Shown here in pieces: positions 1-9,356 of a DNA stretch of 64,000 nt. This stretch comes from Hymenobacter sp. H14-R3. GTDB taxonomy: Bacteria; Bacteroidota; Bacteroidia; Cytophagales; Hymenobacteraceae. How positions within the stretch are numbered: position 1 is the first letter of the stretch; every line of letters begins with the position of its first letter. Where the stretch lies: assembly GCF_030063445.1 (NCBI RefSeq), contig NZ_JASITD010000006.1:124362-188361 (forward strand). The letters run 5' to 3'. The notes under the pieces were generated by a model that made no database searches, was not told the origin of the DNA, and saw nothing but the letters and a program-made list of their open reading frames with translations. Both the position numbers and the translations under genes were made by a program.

Positions 1-74
1 TGGCAAGAGAAAGTGCCAAGCGCCAGCAGGGCGGTGCATACTACGGCCGTAGTCTTTTTTAGTGCGAATTTCAT
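1..74 (-). CDS. SusD/RagB-like outer-membrane lipoprotein, N-terminal fragment (continues beyond window)
   Basis: Only the first 24 codons are inside the window. They read as a lipoprotein signal peptide: a basic start (MKFALKK), a hydrophobic core and a Cys at residue 24 preceded by GTFS. The start lies 12 bases downstream of the stop codon of the SusC-type gene on the same strand, which is the normal susC-susD order. SusD-type proteins are surface lipoproteins that cap the SusC channel and bind the nutrient. The SusD assignment is inference from position plus the lipoprotein signal, since the diagnostic TPR-like domain lies outside the window. Confidence 0.7.
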   Translation of the reverse strand, partial: MKFALKKTTAVVCTALLALGTFSC

Positions 75-86
75 TATAGAATACGA

Positions 87-3000
87 TTAGAAGCCGATGT
101 TGAAGCCTGCGGTATAGGTGCGAGCCTGACCTACCGAGTTGCGGTCAACGCCCGCGCCCGTGTTGCTGGCCCCGTTGGTGGAGATTTCGGGGTCGATGCC
201 CGAGTACTTGGTCACCAAAGCGGCGTTTTGCACCTGCACATACACGCGGGCGCTGGCCACGCTCAGGCGGCTGAGTAGGGTGGAGGCGAAGGTGTAGCCC
301 AGCTGCACGTTGCGCAGGCGGGCAAAGTCGCCGCGCTCCACGTTGGATGACATAATCAGGGCCGAGCCGTTCGACACGTTGTCGCCATACACCACGCGGG
401 GGTAGGTGGCGTTGGGCGTTTCGGTGGGCGAGGTCCAGTGGTTCTTGATATCCGAGGCATTGTTCCAGAAGCGCTGGTCGTGCAGGCCGGCCTTAGTGCC
501 GTTGTAGATGTAGTTGCCCCCCGAAAACTGGATGAACACGCCCAAATCCAAGCCCTTGTAACGGAAGGTATTATCCAGGCCGCCGTACCAGGTAGGCAAC
601 ACGGGGCCGTAGTACAGGCCGTCGCCGAGCTGCGTGGGAGCCGTGGTGTTGGTGCCGTCCGATACCTTGGTCCAGCCCGTCGAGCCGGCACCGGTGGTGC
701 CCTGGTAGTTGTACTGCACCAGGGTGCCGTCGAGCTTTTTGATGATGCGCTGGCCGTTGGCGGGGTTCACGCCGAGCGACTGCACGGCCAGGATTTCGCC
801 CACCGAGTGACCCACCTGCGTGTAGTTTACCGTTTCGAGGCCCGAGGTAGCCGTGCCAATGGCCGGCTGCCCCTCGTAGGCCAGCGACCGGATGCGGTTT
901 TTGAGCGTCGTGATGTTGCCGCTCACCGTCCAGGTAAAGGCTTTATTCTGGATGGCGTTGAAGCGCAGGTTAAACTCAATGCCTTCGTTCGACATGGCGC
1001 CCACGTTGGCCGGGATGGTGGTGCCCACGTTGGCGGGGCCGGGGGTCGTGCTGTTCGGAATGCCCTTGGAGGGTGCCTGCGGCACGTCCAGAATCAGGCC
1101 ATCTACGAGGTTGTGGTAGTAGGCGAAGTCGCCCGTCAGGCGGCTCTGAAGCAGGCCAAACGAGAGGCCAACATCCGTCTTTTTGCTCACTTCCCAAGTC
1201 AGGTTGCTATTACCCGCGCTGGCATAGTAAATGCTGGCATTGGCGCCATAAAGGCCCGAGCCATAGGTTTGGAGCGAGGCAAAGTCGGCAATGCCCTGGT
1301 TGTTGCCCACGCTGCCGAAGCTGCCCGTCACCTTTAGAAAGTCAACTACCCGGCCCACGCCGGAATTTTTCCAGAAGTCTTCCTCCGACACGGCGTAACC
1401 CACCGAGGTGCCGTAAAAGTTACCAAATTTCTTGGCCCAGGCCGAGTAGCCGTCGCGGCGCACGTTAAAAGTCAGCAGGTACTTGCGGGCGTAGTTGTAG
1501 TTGACGCGGCCGAAGAACGACACCAGGTAGCTGGTGCCCTGAAAATTGCCCGCCGCCGCAATGTTGGTATAGTTGCCTTGGAAGGTAGTGAAGAAGGGGT
1601 CGGCTACCTGGGTGCGGGTGGCACCCCAGCGCAGCACGTCGGTTTTTTGCTGCTCGTTGCCAAGGAGCACCGACAGGTTGTGCTTCTCGTTGAAGGTATG
1701 GTCATACTGCAAGGTGTTCTGCCAGTTCCAGCGCTTATTGGTGCGGAAATAATTGCTGGCCGAGCCGCCGGTCGAGAAGCCGTCGCCGGCAATGGCGGTG
1801 GCAAATGACTTGTCCTCAAACGAGATGTTGTCGATACCAAACGTAGTGCGCAGGCTCAAGCCCTTGATAATCTCATAGTTGGCATACACGCTACCCTGAA
1901 TGGTATTGTTCTCCGACGTAAAGTAGTTGTTGTCCAGGTCCACTACGGGGTTGTAGTAGCTGGGGAACAACGGTGCTTGCGTGGGGCTAGTGGGGTTGAT
2001 ATTGGCCCCCGGTCCAATGCCGGCGTTACCTCCCGGCACGAATAGGCCTGCGTTGTAGTTACCGTCGGCGAGGTAGGGTGCAATGTTGGGGGGCAGCACC
2101 AAGGGCAGGCGGCCCAGGCCGGCCGTGCCAAAAGCGCCATCGGCTACCGAGCCCGAGTTAGGGGCGGCGTTGCGCGAGTTGGAGTAGTTGAAGCGCACGC
2201 CCGTAGTGAAGCGGTTAAACAGCGTGTGGTCGACGTTGAGGCGGGCGGCGTAGCGGCGGAACTCATTGTTTTGCAACATGCCCTTCTGGTTCGAGTAGTT
2301 CACCGACGTGTAGTAGGTGGTTTTGTCGGTGCCGCCCGAGAAAGTGAGGTTGTGGTTGGTCGAAACCCCCGTGCGGTAGATGTAGTCGTACCAGCGCGTG
2401 TCTACTGGGCTGCCGTTGGCATCCAGGGTGGGCTTAAAGCTGCCTTCGTTGTTGGTGGCGGCTGCCCCAATGGCCCGGCGGTTGGCATTGAGGTTGCTCA
2501 CGGCCTCGTTCTTAATGGCCATGTAATCGGCTGCGTTCAGCACGTCGTATAGGCGCACGGGCTTGGTCACGCCCACCCAGGTATCGTAGGAGATGTGGCC
2601 CTGGCCCTTTTTACCGCGCTTGGTGGTTACCAGAATAACGCCGCCCGCGGCCCGCGAGCCGTAGATGGCCGTGGCCGAGGCATCCTTGAGCACGTCCACG
2701 CTCTCAATGTCTTCGGGGTTGATGCTGGCGAGCGGGTTGTTGGGCACGTTGCCCACGGCCGAGTTATTGCCCGAGTAAGTGGGGATGCCGTCGATAACGA
2801 ACAGCGGCGACGAGCTGAGCGAAATCGAGTTCACACCCCGGATGCGGATAACGGGCGGGTTGTTGAGCACGCCGTTGGGCGTGGTGATGTTCACGCCCGG
2901 CGCGCGGCCCTGCAAAGCCTGGTCGAAGCTTTGTACCGGGGCCGTGGCAATCTCCTTGCCCGAGATGGTAGCCACCGAGCCCGTAAGGTCGCGGCGCGAC

Positions 3001-3341
3001 TGCGTGCCGTAGCCCACTACCACTACCTCGTCGAGGCCGGTTTCGGTGCTTGCCATCGCTACGTTGATGCTGCTCTGGTTGCCAATGGCTACCTGCTTGG
3101 TGTCGTAGCCTACGTAGGAGAAAATGAGGGTGGTGGCCGTAGTCGGCACCGATAGGTCGTATTTACCGTCGGCATTGGTGGAGGTGCCCAGGCTGGTGCC
3201 TTTTACCAGTACCGTAACGCCCGGAATGCCTGCACCATCGGCCCCGGCTACCGTGCCCGATACCGAGCGGTTCTGCGCCCGTAGGTCAGTGGCCGTCAGC
3301 GCAAAGACCAGTGAGAAAAACAAGAGTAAGAGTTTCTGCAT
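87..3341 (-). CDS. SusC/RagA-family TonB-linked outer-membrane protein
   Basis: A 1084-residue TonB-dependent transporter. A signal peptide of about 22 residues is followed by a CarboxypepD_reg-like domain (about 25-100), the family hallmark LDEVVVVGYGTQ at 103-114, a plug domain (to about 240) with VFVIDGIPTYSGN, and a long beta-barrel ending in an aromatic-rich strand (TAGFNIGF). Length and order fit the SusC/RagA family, which imports oligosaccharides or peptides across the outer membrane using TonB energy. It is followed after 12 bases by a SusD-like gene, so the two form a nutrient-uptake pair. No glycosidase, protease or sigma/anti-sigma gene is adjacent in the window, so the substrate cannot be inferred. 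Confidence 0.96.
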   Translation of the reverse strand: MQKLLLLFFSLVFALTATDLRAQNRSVSGTVAGADGAGIPGVTVLVKGTSLGTSTNADGKYDLSVPTTATTLIFSYVGYDTKQVAIGNQSSINVAMASTETGLDEVVVVGYGTQSRRDLTGSVATISGKEIATAPVQSFDQALQGRAPGVNITTPNGVLNNPPVIRIRGVNSISLSSSPLFVIDGIPTYSGNNSAVGNVPNNPLASINPEDIESVDVLKDASATAIYGSRAAGGVILVTTKRGKKGQGHISYDTWVGVTKPVRLYDVLNAADYMAIKNEAVSNLNANRRAIGAAATNNEGSFKPTLDANGSPVDTRWYDYIYRTGVSTNHNLTFSGGTDKTTYYTSVNYSNQKGMLQNNEFRRYAARLNVDHTLFNRFTTGVRFNYSNSRNAAPNSGSVADGAFGTAGLGRLPLVLPPNIAPYLADGNYNAGLFVPGGNAGIGPGANINPTSPTQAPLFPSYYNPVVDLDNNYFTSENNTIQGSVYANYEIIKGLSLRTTFGIDNISFEDKSFATAIAGDGFSTGGSASNYFRTNKRWNWQNTLQYDHTFNEKHNLSVLLGNEQQKTDVLRWGATRTQVADPFFTTFQGNYTNIAAAGNFQGTSYLVSFFGRVNYNYARKYLLTFNVRRDGYSAWAKKFGNFYGTSVGYAVSEEDFWKNSGVGRVVDFLKVTGSFGSVGNNQGIADFASLQTYGSGLYGANASIYYASAGNSNLTWEVSKKTDVGLSFGLLQSRLTGDFAYYHNLVDGLILDVPQAPSKGIPNSTTPGPANVGTTIPANVGAMSNEGIEFNLRFNAIQNKAFTWTVSGNITTLKNRIRSLAYEGQPAIGTATSGLETVNYTQVGHSVGEILAVQSLGVNPANGQRIIKKLDGTLVQYNYQGTTGAGSTGWTKVSDGTNTTAPTQLGDGLYYGPVLPTWYGGLDNTFRYKGLDLGVFIQFSGGNYIYNGTKAGLHDQRFWNNASDIKNHWTSPTETPNATYPRVVYGDNVSNGSALIMSSNVERGDFARLRNVQLGYTFASTLLSRLSVASARVYVQVQNAALVTKYSGIDPEISTNGASNTGAGVDRNSVGQARTYTAGFNIGF

Positions 3342-3655
3342 GAGTAGGTTTTGTGAGCGTTAAGTGAAAACTGACTCGGCGAATATACTGGCGTAATTCG
3401 CGCATCTGCACGCATTTTTTTTGAATAACGGTCTTTTACTAAGGCTTTTACGGTAGGTGGTGTTAAGTAACAAATTGACTAACAATAAATTGATACCGAA
3501 AAAATCAAATTTGCATTAAGTGATGAAAAAAATTACTCGCTACATGAGTAAGCAAACACCTGCCAATGAGGCGCTATTAATCAGGGCAGAGCCAGGTATT
3601 CTAACGCCGTATTTGGAGTCTTTTTTGGGGCGCGTTGGGTAGCCAGGAACGCATT
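3342..3655. other. AT-rich intergenic region upstream of susC
   Basis: About 310 bases without a convincing gene. The part nearest susC (about 3400-3540) is much more AT-rich than its surroundings, which fits a promoter region for the minus-strand susC gene. Near-matches to the Bacteroidota -7 element (for example TCAATTTG on the minus strand near 3473-3480) are present, but none is a clean TAnnTTTG with a properly spaced -33 TTG, so no promoter is called. The rest shows no open frame with family features. Confidence 0.5.
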
Positions 3656-3705
3656 AGCCCACTAGCAAGGCCGGCCCCACCCGGGGCCGGCCTTGCTAGT
3701 GGGCT
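3656..3705. terminator. Strong perfect hairpin downstream of the DUF4394 gene
   Basis: A perfect 23-base inverted repeat around a four-base loop (left arm 3656-3678, right arm 3683-3705). It lies 19 bases beyond the stop codon of the minus-strand DUF4394 gene. An A-tract precedes the hairpin in the minus direction and the matching T-tract (TATATTTTT) follows it on the plus strand, so the U-run is on the side opposite to the gene it would serve. It could still terminate minus-strand transcription or act as a barrier. Confidence 0.6.
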
Positions 3706-3724
3706 ATATTTTTAAGCAGCGGTG

Positions 3725-5749
3725 CTATTCGGTGAGCGCCACCTGGCGGGTGCCAGCGGCCTGGCCGTCGAAGCTGAGGCGGAAGAAATAAAGGCCGGCG
3801 GCCTGGCCGTGGCGGCTCCAGCGCAGGGTCTGGGGGCCGGCGGCGAGCTGGCCGGCATCTACCTTGTCCACGGTGCGGCCGAGGGCGTCACTCACGATGA
3901 GCTCGACGCGGGCGGCGCGGGGCAGGCCAAAGCTGAGGCTGGTGGTGCTGGCGGCCGGGTTAGGATAGAGCGTGAAGCTGGTAGCCAGCTCCGTAGCGCG
4001 GCTGGACGTAACCACGCCGGTAGCGGCGGCAATGGCAATGTCGCGGGCGGCTATGCCGTTGCCGATGGCCCCCACCAGGGTTGCGGCCCCGGTGGTCAGG
4101 TTCACGGTGTAGAGCGACGTGTTGGCCGAAGTGCCGGTGCTGGCCACCAGGTAGGCCGTGTTCGTGCCAGCCACGGTGCTGTAGATGTCGAGCGAAACGG
4201 TAGGCGTAGCGGCGTTCACCGTGATGCCCGAGGCACCTACGGTCGTCAGCTGGCCGTCGGCGGGTGGGTTGGTGGTGGCCTGGGTATTGAGCAGGTTCAG
4301 CACCTGGTCGTAATTGTAGAGCGTGGTGGCGGTAGTGCCGCTGAAGCTATTGGTGTAGGCTACTGTGCCAATGGTGGGCGTATTAGTACCCGCAGTATAG
4401 GCCACCACCCCATCGGTGAAGGCTAGCGCGCCGGTGATGGGGTTGAGGCGGTAGTTGGTGCGGTTGGTCCCCACCACCCGGATGCGGTCCACGGTCGGGT
4501 TAAAGTCGAAACCCACGTTGCCCGTGCCCAGCTCCAGGCGGATAGCCGTGCCGATAGCAGAAGCCACGCCCGTCACAGCGTTAATAGTGTAAATCTGCGA
4601 GTTGGCAACGCCGGCGGCGGCCGTGGCATTGTAGCCCAGGGCGTAGAGCGCGTTATTGAGCGGGCGCACATCCATACCCACCAGGGTCTGGGCGGCATCC
4701 ACCCCCGTAATGCCCGTCGAGGTGCGGATGGCGGTGGGCAGGGCCGTGTCAAACGTGAGCAGGTTGGTGCCGGCCAGGGCGTAGGCCAGCTGGCCCGTGA
4801 TGGCCGGCAGCGTGGCCGGGCGGGCAATGGCGAAGGCAATATCCGTAACCAGGGTACCGGCCGGGCCCACGGCTCCTACGGCTACCATATTGGCCCCCGT
4901 AATAAAATCGAGGGTGTAGAGCTGGGTAGTGGCGGCGGCGGCGGTGCCGGTCGCAATGGTGAGGTAGGCCGCGTTGGCGCTGGTAGTAGGGTTGAAATAA
5001 ATATCCAGGTCGGTGGCCAGGGCCGTGGCCGTATTCACCGTCAGGGCCGTGCGGCTGTTGAGCACGCCATCGTTGGGCGGGTTCTGCACCGTGTAGAGGC
5101 TTTTGGCCTCGTCGATGTCATAGAGCACCGTGGTAGTAGCCCCAATGTAGGAGTTGCCGTAGGCCACCGACCCGATTACGGGCGTTTGGCCCGCGTTGGC
5201 GTCGGCGGGTACTACCGGAGTCGCCGTGGGGTTGCCGGGGTTATAGGCCAGGTTGCCATCGGTGAACGCCAGCGCGCCGTTGTTGGGGTTGAGGCGATAG
5301 TTGGTGTTGTTGCTGCCCGTAACCCGGATGCGGTCCACGGTGGGGTTAAAGTCGAAGCCAATTCGGTTGGTGGTCGTGCCCAGGTTGAGCGTAGTGAGCG
5401 CGGCACCTACGGCGGTCAGGGCACCAGTGGTAGCGTTCAGGCTGTAAAGCTGCGACTGCGTGCCGGTGGGGTTGTAGCCCAGCGCAAATAGCTGGCCCGT
5501 ATTGGGGCGCGTGTCGAGCCCCACCAGGGTTTGGCCGGCGGTGAGGCCCGTAACTGGCAGCGTAGCCGTGAACGTACCCGGGGCCGTTGCGCTGAAAGTT
5601 ACCAGGCTAACGGCACCTGTTGTAGCCACAGAAAGGCCATAAACGGTTTGGGCGGCGGCGGGCAGGGCAGTGGCCCCGGCCAGTAGTAAGCCCAGCGCTA
5701 AGCCGCGGCGGGTAGCTGCTCCAAAATCGAAAGTAGAGAGTGCACGCAT
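3725..5749 (-). CDS. Secreted DUF4394-repeat protein with T9SS sorting domain
   Basis: 674 residues from the chosen ATG, which opens an Arg-containing signal peptide ending in PAAAQ (about residue 34). Two long homologous units follow (about 36-325 and 325-590). Each carries the DUF4394 pattern: LVGxDxRP, LYALGYN, IGFDFNPTVDRIRV, NYRLNP and GALAFTDG. The last 80 residues (LYPNPAAS ... AGLYFFRL) are a type A T9SS C-terminal sorting domain, so the protein should be exported, processed and attached to the surface. The biochemical role of DUF4394 is unknown; the repeat pattern suggests a beta-propeller-like adhesin (inference). The frame stays open 30 codons further upstream, but that extension has no signal peptide. 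Confidence 0.88.
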   Translation of the reverse strand: MRALSTFDFGAATRRGLALGLLLAGATALPAAAQTVYGLSVATTGAVSLVTFSATAPGTFTATLPVTGLTAGQTLVGLDTRPNTGQLFALGYNPTGTQSQLYSLNATTGALTAVGAALTTLNLGTTTNRIGFDFNPTVDRIRVTGSNNTNYRLNPNNGALAFTDGNLAYNPGNPTATPVVPADANAGQTPVIGSVAYGNSYIGATTTVLYDIDEAKSLYTVQNPPNDGVLNSRTALTVNTATALATDLDIYFNPTTSANAAYLTIATGTAAAATTQLYTLDFITGANMVAVGAVGPAGTLVTDIAFAIARPATLPAITGQLAYALAGTNLLTFDTALPTAIRTSTGITGVDAAQTLVGMDVRPLNNALYALGYNATAAAGVANSQIYTINAVTGVASAIGTAIRLELGTGNVGFDFNPTVDRIRVVGTNRTNYRLNPITGALAFTDGVVAYTAGTNTPTIGTVAYTNSFSGTTATTLYNYDQVLNLLNTQATTNPPADGQLTTVGASGITVNAATPTVSLDIYSTVAGTNTAYLVASTGTSANTSLYTVNLTTGAATLVGAIGNGIAARDIAIAAATGVVTSSRATELATSFTLYPNPAASTTSLSFGLPRAARVELIVSDALGRTVDKVDAGQLAAGPQTLRWSRHGQAAGLYFFRLSFDGQAAGTRQVALTE

Positions 5750-5975
5750 GAATTGATGAGAGGAGTAAAGGGTGAAAATCAATAAGTTGCCTAGCTCATT
5801 GAGCTTAGATTGAAGCCACTTACGCCAAAACATACGCACTTGGATGAACTATTTATGAATTTTAATCCCAATTTAATCACCCGCCTTTCGGCCCCTCCCA
5901 GCGCTGAGCCGCGGGCCGGCGTCGTTTTTTGAAAGCTACCCGCACAGTGTGGGCCAGGCGAAGCGCCTGAACATA

Positions 5976-6019
5976 GAAAAAGCACGTCAATAACTGCGTG
6001 AATCAGCCTGACGTGCTCT
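5976..6019 (-). terminator. Rho-independent terminator of the GNAT-nitrilase gene
   Basis: Inverted repeat AGCACGTCA / TGACGTGCT (5981-5989 and 6009-6017, loop 19), followed in the minus direction by TTTTTC. It lies about 30 bases after the stop codon of the upstream minus-strand gene. Confidence 0.75.
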
Positions 6020-6046
6020 TCTAAAAGTGGTTATTACCGTGCTTAC

Positions 6047-7756
6047 CTAGTTGGCTGCGGGGGCCTTGCGGCGGCTGGGCCGCGCGGCGGGCTGGCGCTC
6101 CTCGCCCTGGGCCAGCAATTCGTCGTCGCGCTCGGTTTTCTTGGGTATCCAACTCACGCCATAGAGGTCCTTGCGGCGGTCGCGCAGGTTGCGCACGGCG
6201 CCGCTGGTGTTCAGGTCTTTAAGTAAGTCAAGGTCGAGGTCAGCGATGAGGGTCATCTCCGTATTGGGCGTGGCCTCAGCCACGATGGCATCGTGCGGGA
6301 AGGCAAAGTCGCTGGGGCTGAACACGGCCGACTGCGAGTACTGAATATCCATGTTCTCGACGCGCGGCAGGTTGCCCACCGAGCCCGTAATGGCCACGTA
6401 GCACTCGTTTTCAATGGCCCGGGCCTGGGCGCAGATGCGCACGCGCTGGTAGGCGTTCTTGGTATCGGTCCAGAAGGGCACAAACAGGATTTTCATGCCC
6501 TCGTCGCTGAGAATGCGGCTCAGCTCCGGAAACTCCACGTCGTAGCACACCAGAATGCCGATTTTGCCAAAATCGGTGTCGAAACACTTAATTTTGTCGC
6601 CGCCCCGCATGCCCCAGTAGCTGGCCTCGTCGGGGGTTACGTGCAGCTTGTACTGCTCGTCCACGGTGCCGTCGCGGCGGCACAAGTAGCTCACATTGTA
6701 GAGCTTACCATCTTCATATACCGGCATCGAGCCGGCAATTACGTTGATGTTGTGGCTCACGGCCAGCTCCATCATACGGTTTTTGATGGGCTCGGTGAAG
6801 GCCGCCATGCCCCGGATGGCTGCCGAGGCTGCCTTCTCGCCGGTGAGGGCCATCATGGGGGCGTTGAAAAACTCCGGAAACAGCACGCAGTCAGCCTTGT
6901 AGCCGCTCACGGTATCCACGAAGAACTCGATTTGCTGGAAAAAGTCTTCCAGGCTGGCCGTGGCTCGCATTTGCCACTGCACAATGCCGATGCGCACGTT
7001 CGACTTCTGGTTGCCGATGAGCTTGTCAAATTCCTCATCGTAGTACACGTTAATCCACTCCAGCAGCGTGGCATAAGCCTTCGACTCCGAGTCGTAGGGC
7101 AGGTAGCCGCGAATGATTTTACGCACGTAAAACTCGTTCGAGAGCTGAAACGTGAGGATGGGGTCCACGAGCTCCTTGTTGCGCACCATCTCCACGTACT
7201 TGGCGGGCGTCATGTCGCTGGCGTAGGCGGCGTAGCCGGGAATGCGGCCGCCGGCCACCATGGCGCGCAGGTTGAGGCTCTCGCACAGCTCCTTGCGGGC
7301 ATCGTAGAGGCGGCGGCCCAGGCGCAGGCTGCGGTACTCGGGGTCCACAAACACGTCGACGCCGTAGAGGGTGTCGCCCTCCGAGTCGTGGGTATCAAAC
7401 TTGCCGTTGCCCGTGATTTTGGCGTAGGTATGCTTGTCACCAAACTTATTGTAATCCACGATGATAGCCAGCGCGGCGGCCACCAGGCGGCCGTTGTCCT
7501 CAATGCCAATCTGGCCCTCCGGAAACTTGCGAATGAGCGCTGCAAACTCGTCGGCGGCCCAGGCGCCTTCCATGTTGGAATACACCTTGTCCATTATTTC
7601 CTCGATGGCCTTAAAATCGGAGCGGCGCAGCTGGCGCAGCACCAGCTTGTGGGCTGGCACGGCGGTGGGCGTGAGGCGCTCATCGAGGGTGGGCTTGCCG
7701 TTTTTTTTGTGGTGGGCGCCGCCAGGAGCGGCCTTGGTGCTAGCAGAAGTAGCCAT
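6047..7756 (-). CDS. GNAT acetyltransferase / carbon-nitrogen hydrolase fusion
   Basis: 569 residues. The N-terminal half (about 37-200) is a GNAT domain, with an acetyl-CoA-site-like stretch YRSLRLGRRLYDARKEL at 141-157. The C-terminal half (about 254-530) is a nitrilase-superfamily amidohydrolase with a complete triad: Glu295 (FPEFF), Lys370 (YKLHVTP) and Cys404 (LVCYDVEFPE). Such fusions are known in several phyla and are presumed to act on an amide or amine metabolite; the substrate is not known. The ATG at 7756 is preferred over an in-frame ATG 36 bases upstream because that one lies inside the terminator of the preceding gene. The last 25 residues are basic and low in complexity. Confidence 0.93.
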   Translation of the reverse strand: MATSASTKAAPGGAHHKKNGKPTLDERLTPTAVPAHKLVLRQLRRSDFKAIEEIMDKVYSNMEGAWAADEFAALIRKFPEGQIGIEDNGRLVAAALAIIVDYNKFGDKHTYAKITGNGKFDTHDSEGDTLYGVDVFVDPEYRSLRLGRRLYDARKELCESLNLRAMVAGGRIPGYAAYASDMTPAKYVEMVRNKELVDPILTFQLSNEFYVRKIIRGYLPYDSESKAYATLLEWINVYYDEEFDKLIGNQKSNVRIGIVQWQMRATASLEDFFQQIEFFVDTVSGYKADCVLFPEFFNAPMMALTGEKAASAAIRGMAAFTEPIKNRMMELAVSHNINVIAGSMPVYEDGKLYNVSYLCRRDGTVDEQYKLHVTPDEASYWGMRGGDKIKCFDTDFGKIGILVCYDVEFPELSRILSDEGMKILFVPFWTDTKNAYQRVRICAQARAIENECYVAITGSVGNLPRVENMDIQYSQSAVFSPSDFAFPHDAIVAEATPNTEMTLIADLDLDLLKDLNTSGAVRNLRDRRKDLYGVSWIPKKTERDDELLAQGEERQPAARPSRRKAPAAN

Positions 7757-7773
7757 AAATACGGGTAGAATCA

Positions 7774-7810
7774 ACAAAAAATAACTGGCCAACCGCGAGG
7801 TCAGCCAGTT
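7774..7810 (-). terminator. Rho-independent terminator of the CoA-transferase operon
   Basis: Inverted repeat AACTGGC / GCCAGTT (7783-7789, 7804-7810), followed in the minus direction by ATTTTTTG. It separates the CoA-transferase genes from the GNAT-nitrilase gene and fixes that gene's start at 7756. Confidence 0.75.
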
Positions 7811-7872
7811 AGTTAAACCACGTTTAGCCCAAAAAGGATGCGCCGGCCCGCCAAGCGGCCCTTTTGCGCGGG

Positions 7873-8541
7873 CTACACGCCCATCATTTCGGGCACTTCG
7901 TCGTCGGGCACGGGCACCACCAGGCGGCCGGCGGTGGCGGCCCGTATCTGGGCTACCGACACGCCGGGGGCGCGCTCGCGCAGCACAAAGCCGTCGGGCG
8001 TCACGTCGAGCACGGCCAGCTCGGTCACTATTTTTTTCACGCAGTGCAGGCCGGTAATGGGCAACGTGCAGTCGGATAATAACTTAGAAGAGCCGTCGCG
8101 CGCCACGTGCTGCATGGCCACAATGATGTTCTTGGCCGAGGCCACGAGGTCCATGGCGCCGCCCATGCCCTTCACCATCTTGCCGGGGATTTTCCAATTG
8201 GCGATGTCGCCGCGCTCGCTCACCTCCATCGCGCCCAGGATGGTGAGGTCCACGTGCTCGCCCCGAATCATGCCAAACGAGTCGGCCGACGAGAAGAGCG
8301 ACGAGCCCGGCAGCGTGGTTACCGTTTGCTTGCCCGCGTTGATGAGGTCGGGGTCTACCTCGCTTTCGGTAGGAAAAGGGCCCATGCCGAGCAGCCCGTT
8401 TTCGGATTGCAGCTCCACGTCGATGCCGGCCGGAATGTAGTTGGCCACCAGCGTGGGAATACCGATGCCGAGGTTAACGTAGGAGTTATTCTGTACTTCT
8501 TGCGCGATGCGCTTGGCGATGCCGTGTTTGTCGAGTGCCAT
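7873..8541 (-). CDS. scoB: 3-oxoacid CoA-transferase, subunit B
   Basis: 222 residues, the normal length for subunit B. With subunit A it moves CoA from succinyl-CoA to acetoacetate (ketone-body or acetoacetate activation) in the cytoplasm. The catalytic Glu47 sits in the conserved motif [10 protein letters not shown] (46-55), and the family stretches [14 protein letters not shown] and [10 protein letters not shown] are present. It follows the subunit A gene on the same strand, but a 103-base palindromic repeat (8550-8652) fills the gap and ends only 8 bases before this ATG. The substrate could be another 3-oxoacid; the sequence does not decide. Confidence 0.95.
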   Translation of the reverse strand: MALDKHGIAKRIAQEVQNNSYVNLGIGIPTLVANYIPAGIDVELQSENGLLGMGPFPTESEVDPDLINAGKQTVTTLPGSSLFSSADSFGMIRGEHVDLTILGAMEVSERGDIANWKIPGKMVKGMGGAMDLVASAKNIIVAMQHVARDGSSKLLSDCTLPITGLHCVKKIVTELAVLDVTPDGFVLRERAPGVSVAQIRAATAGRLVVPVPDDEVPEMMGV

Positions 8542-8549
8542 CTTATAGG

Positions 8550-8652
8550 GTCATCCTGAGCTTGCGAAGGACCTTTTCACGCCCCCGCCGCATAGTTGTT
8601 AATTCTGCCGAAAGCCGCCGTGATAAGATGCTTCCTTCGTCAGCAGGACAAG
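8550..8652. repeat. Intergenic palindromic element, family C (imperfect, chimeric arms)
   Basis: Left arm begins GTCATCCTGAGCTTGCGAAG (8550), the same word as in the element at 21077-21178. The right arm (about 8616-8652) pairs with it only imperfectly and carries the word GATGCTTCC, typical of family A. The stretch next to the right arm (CCGTGATAAG, about 8618-8627) is also shared with 21077-21178. It fills almost the whole space between the two CoA-transferase subunit genes. Confidence 0.7.
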
Positions 8653-8657
8653 GCTTG

Positions 8658-9356
8658 TTAGGACGTGCGGACGGTGCGCTGCTCGATGCGCTTCTCGTAA
8701 TCTTCGCCCTGAAAAATGCGCTGCACGAAGATGCCCGGCGTGTGAATCTGGTTAGGGTCGAGCTCGCCGGCGGGCACCAGCTCCTCCACCTCGGCCACCG
8801 TGATTTTGCCGGCCGTGGCCATCATGGGGTTGAAGTTGCGGGCCGTGCCCTTGAAGATAAGGTTACCGGCGGTGTCGCCCTTCCAGGCTTTTACGAAGGC
8901 AAAATCGGCGGTGAGGCCGGTTTCGAGCAGGTACATCTTACCGTTGAACTCGCGGCTTTCCTTGCCCTCGCCCACCTCGGTGCCGTAGCCGGCCGGCGTG
9001 TAAAAGGCCGGAATGCCCGCCCCACCCGCCCGGCAGCGCTCGGCCAGCGTGCCCTGCGGAATCAATTCTACCTCCAGCTCGCCGGCCAGCAATTGCCGCT
9101 CAAACTCGGCATTTTCGCCCACGTAGCTCGAAATCATCTTGCGCACCTGCCGCGTTTGCAGCAGCCGCCCAATGCCGAAATCATCGACGCCCGCGTTGTT
9201 GGAAATGCAGGTGAGGTCCTTCACGCCGAGGCGCAAAATCTCCTGAATGGCGTTTTCGGGGATGCCGCAGAGGCCGAAGCCGCCGAGCATCAGGGTCATG
9301 CCATCGGCCAGGCCCGCGAGGGCGGCCTGGGCGTTGGCTACAGTTTTGGTTATCAT
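8658..9356 (-). CDS. scoA: 3-oxoacid CoA-transferase, subunit A
   Basis: 232 residues. Partner of the subunit B encoded downstream. The CoA-transferase signature GGFGLCGIP is at 25-33, followed by [15 protein letters not shown] and [15 protein letters not shown], all typical of subunit A. The start codon overlaps, as ATGA, the stop codon of a short upstream frame (9353-9493) that resembles the C-terminus of the preceding gene, so translational coupling is possible. The separation of subunit A and B genes by a repeat element is unusual, since these genes often overlap or nearly touch. Confidence 0.95.
   Translation of the reverse strand: MITKTVANAQAALAGLADGMTLMLGGFGLCGIPENAIQEILRLGVKDLTCISNNAGVDDFGIGRLLQTRQVRKMISSYVGENAEFERQLLAGELEVELIPQGTLAERCRAGGAGIPAFYTPAGYGTEVGEGKESREFNGKMYLLETGLTADFAFVKAWKGDTAGNLIFKGTARNFNPMMATAGKITVAEVEELVPAGELDPNQIHTPGIFVQRIFQGEDYEKRIEQRTVRTS

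Noticed and set aside
3400..3540. A SusC operon promoter or anti-sigma-controlled promoter
   Set aside because: The region is AT-rich but no TAnnTTTG with a -33 TTG at the right spacing could be fixed; only near-matches are seen.
6293..7768. Plus-strand open frame (491 codons) opposite the GNAT-nitrilase gene
   Set aside because: Antisense shadow. The minus strand carries complete catalytic motifs.
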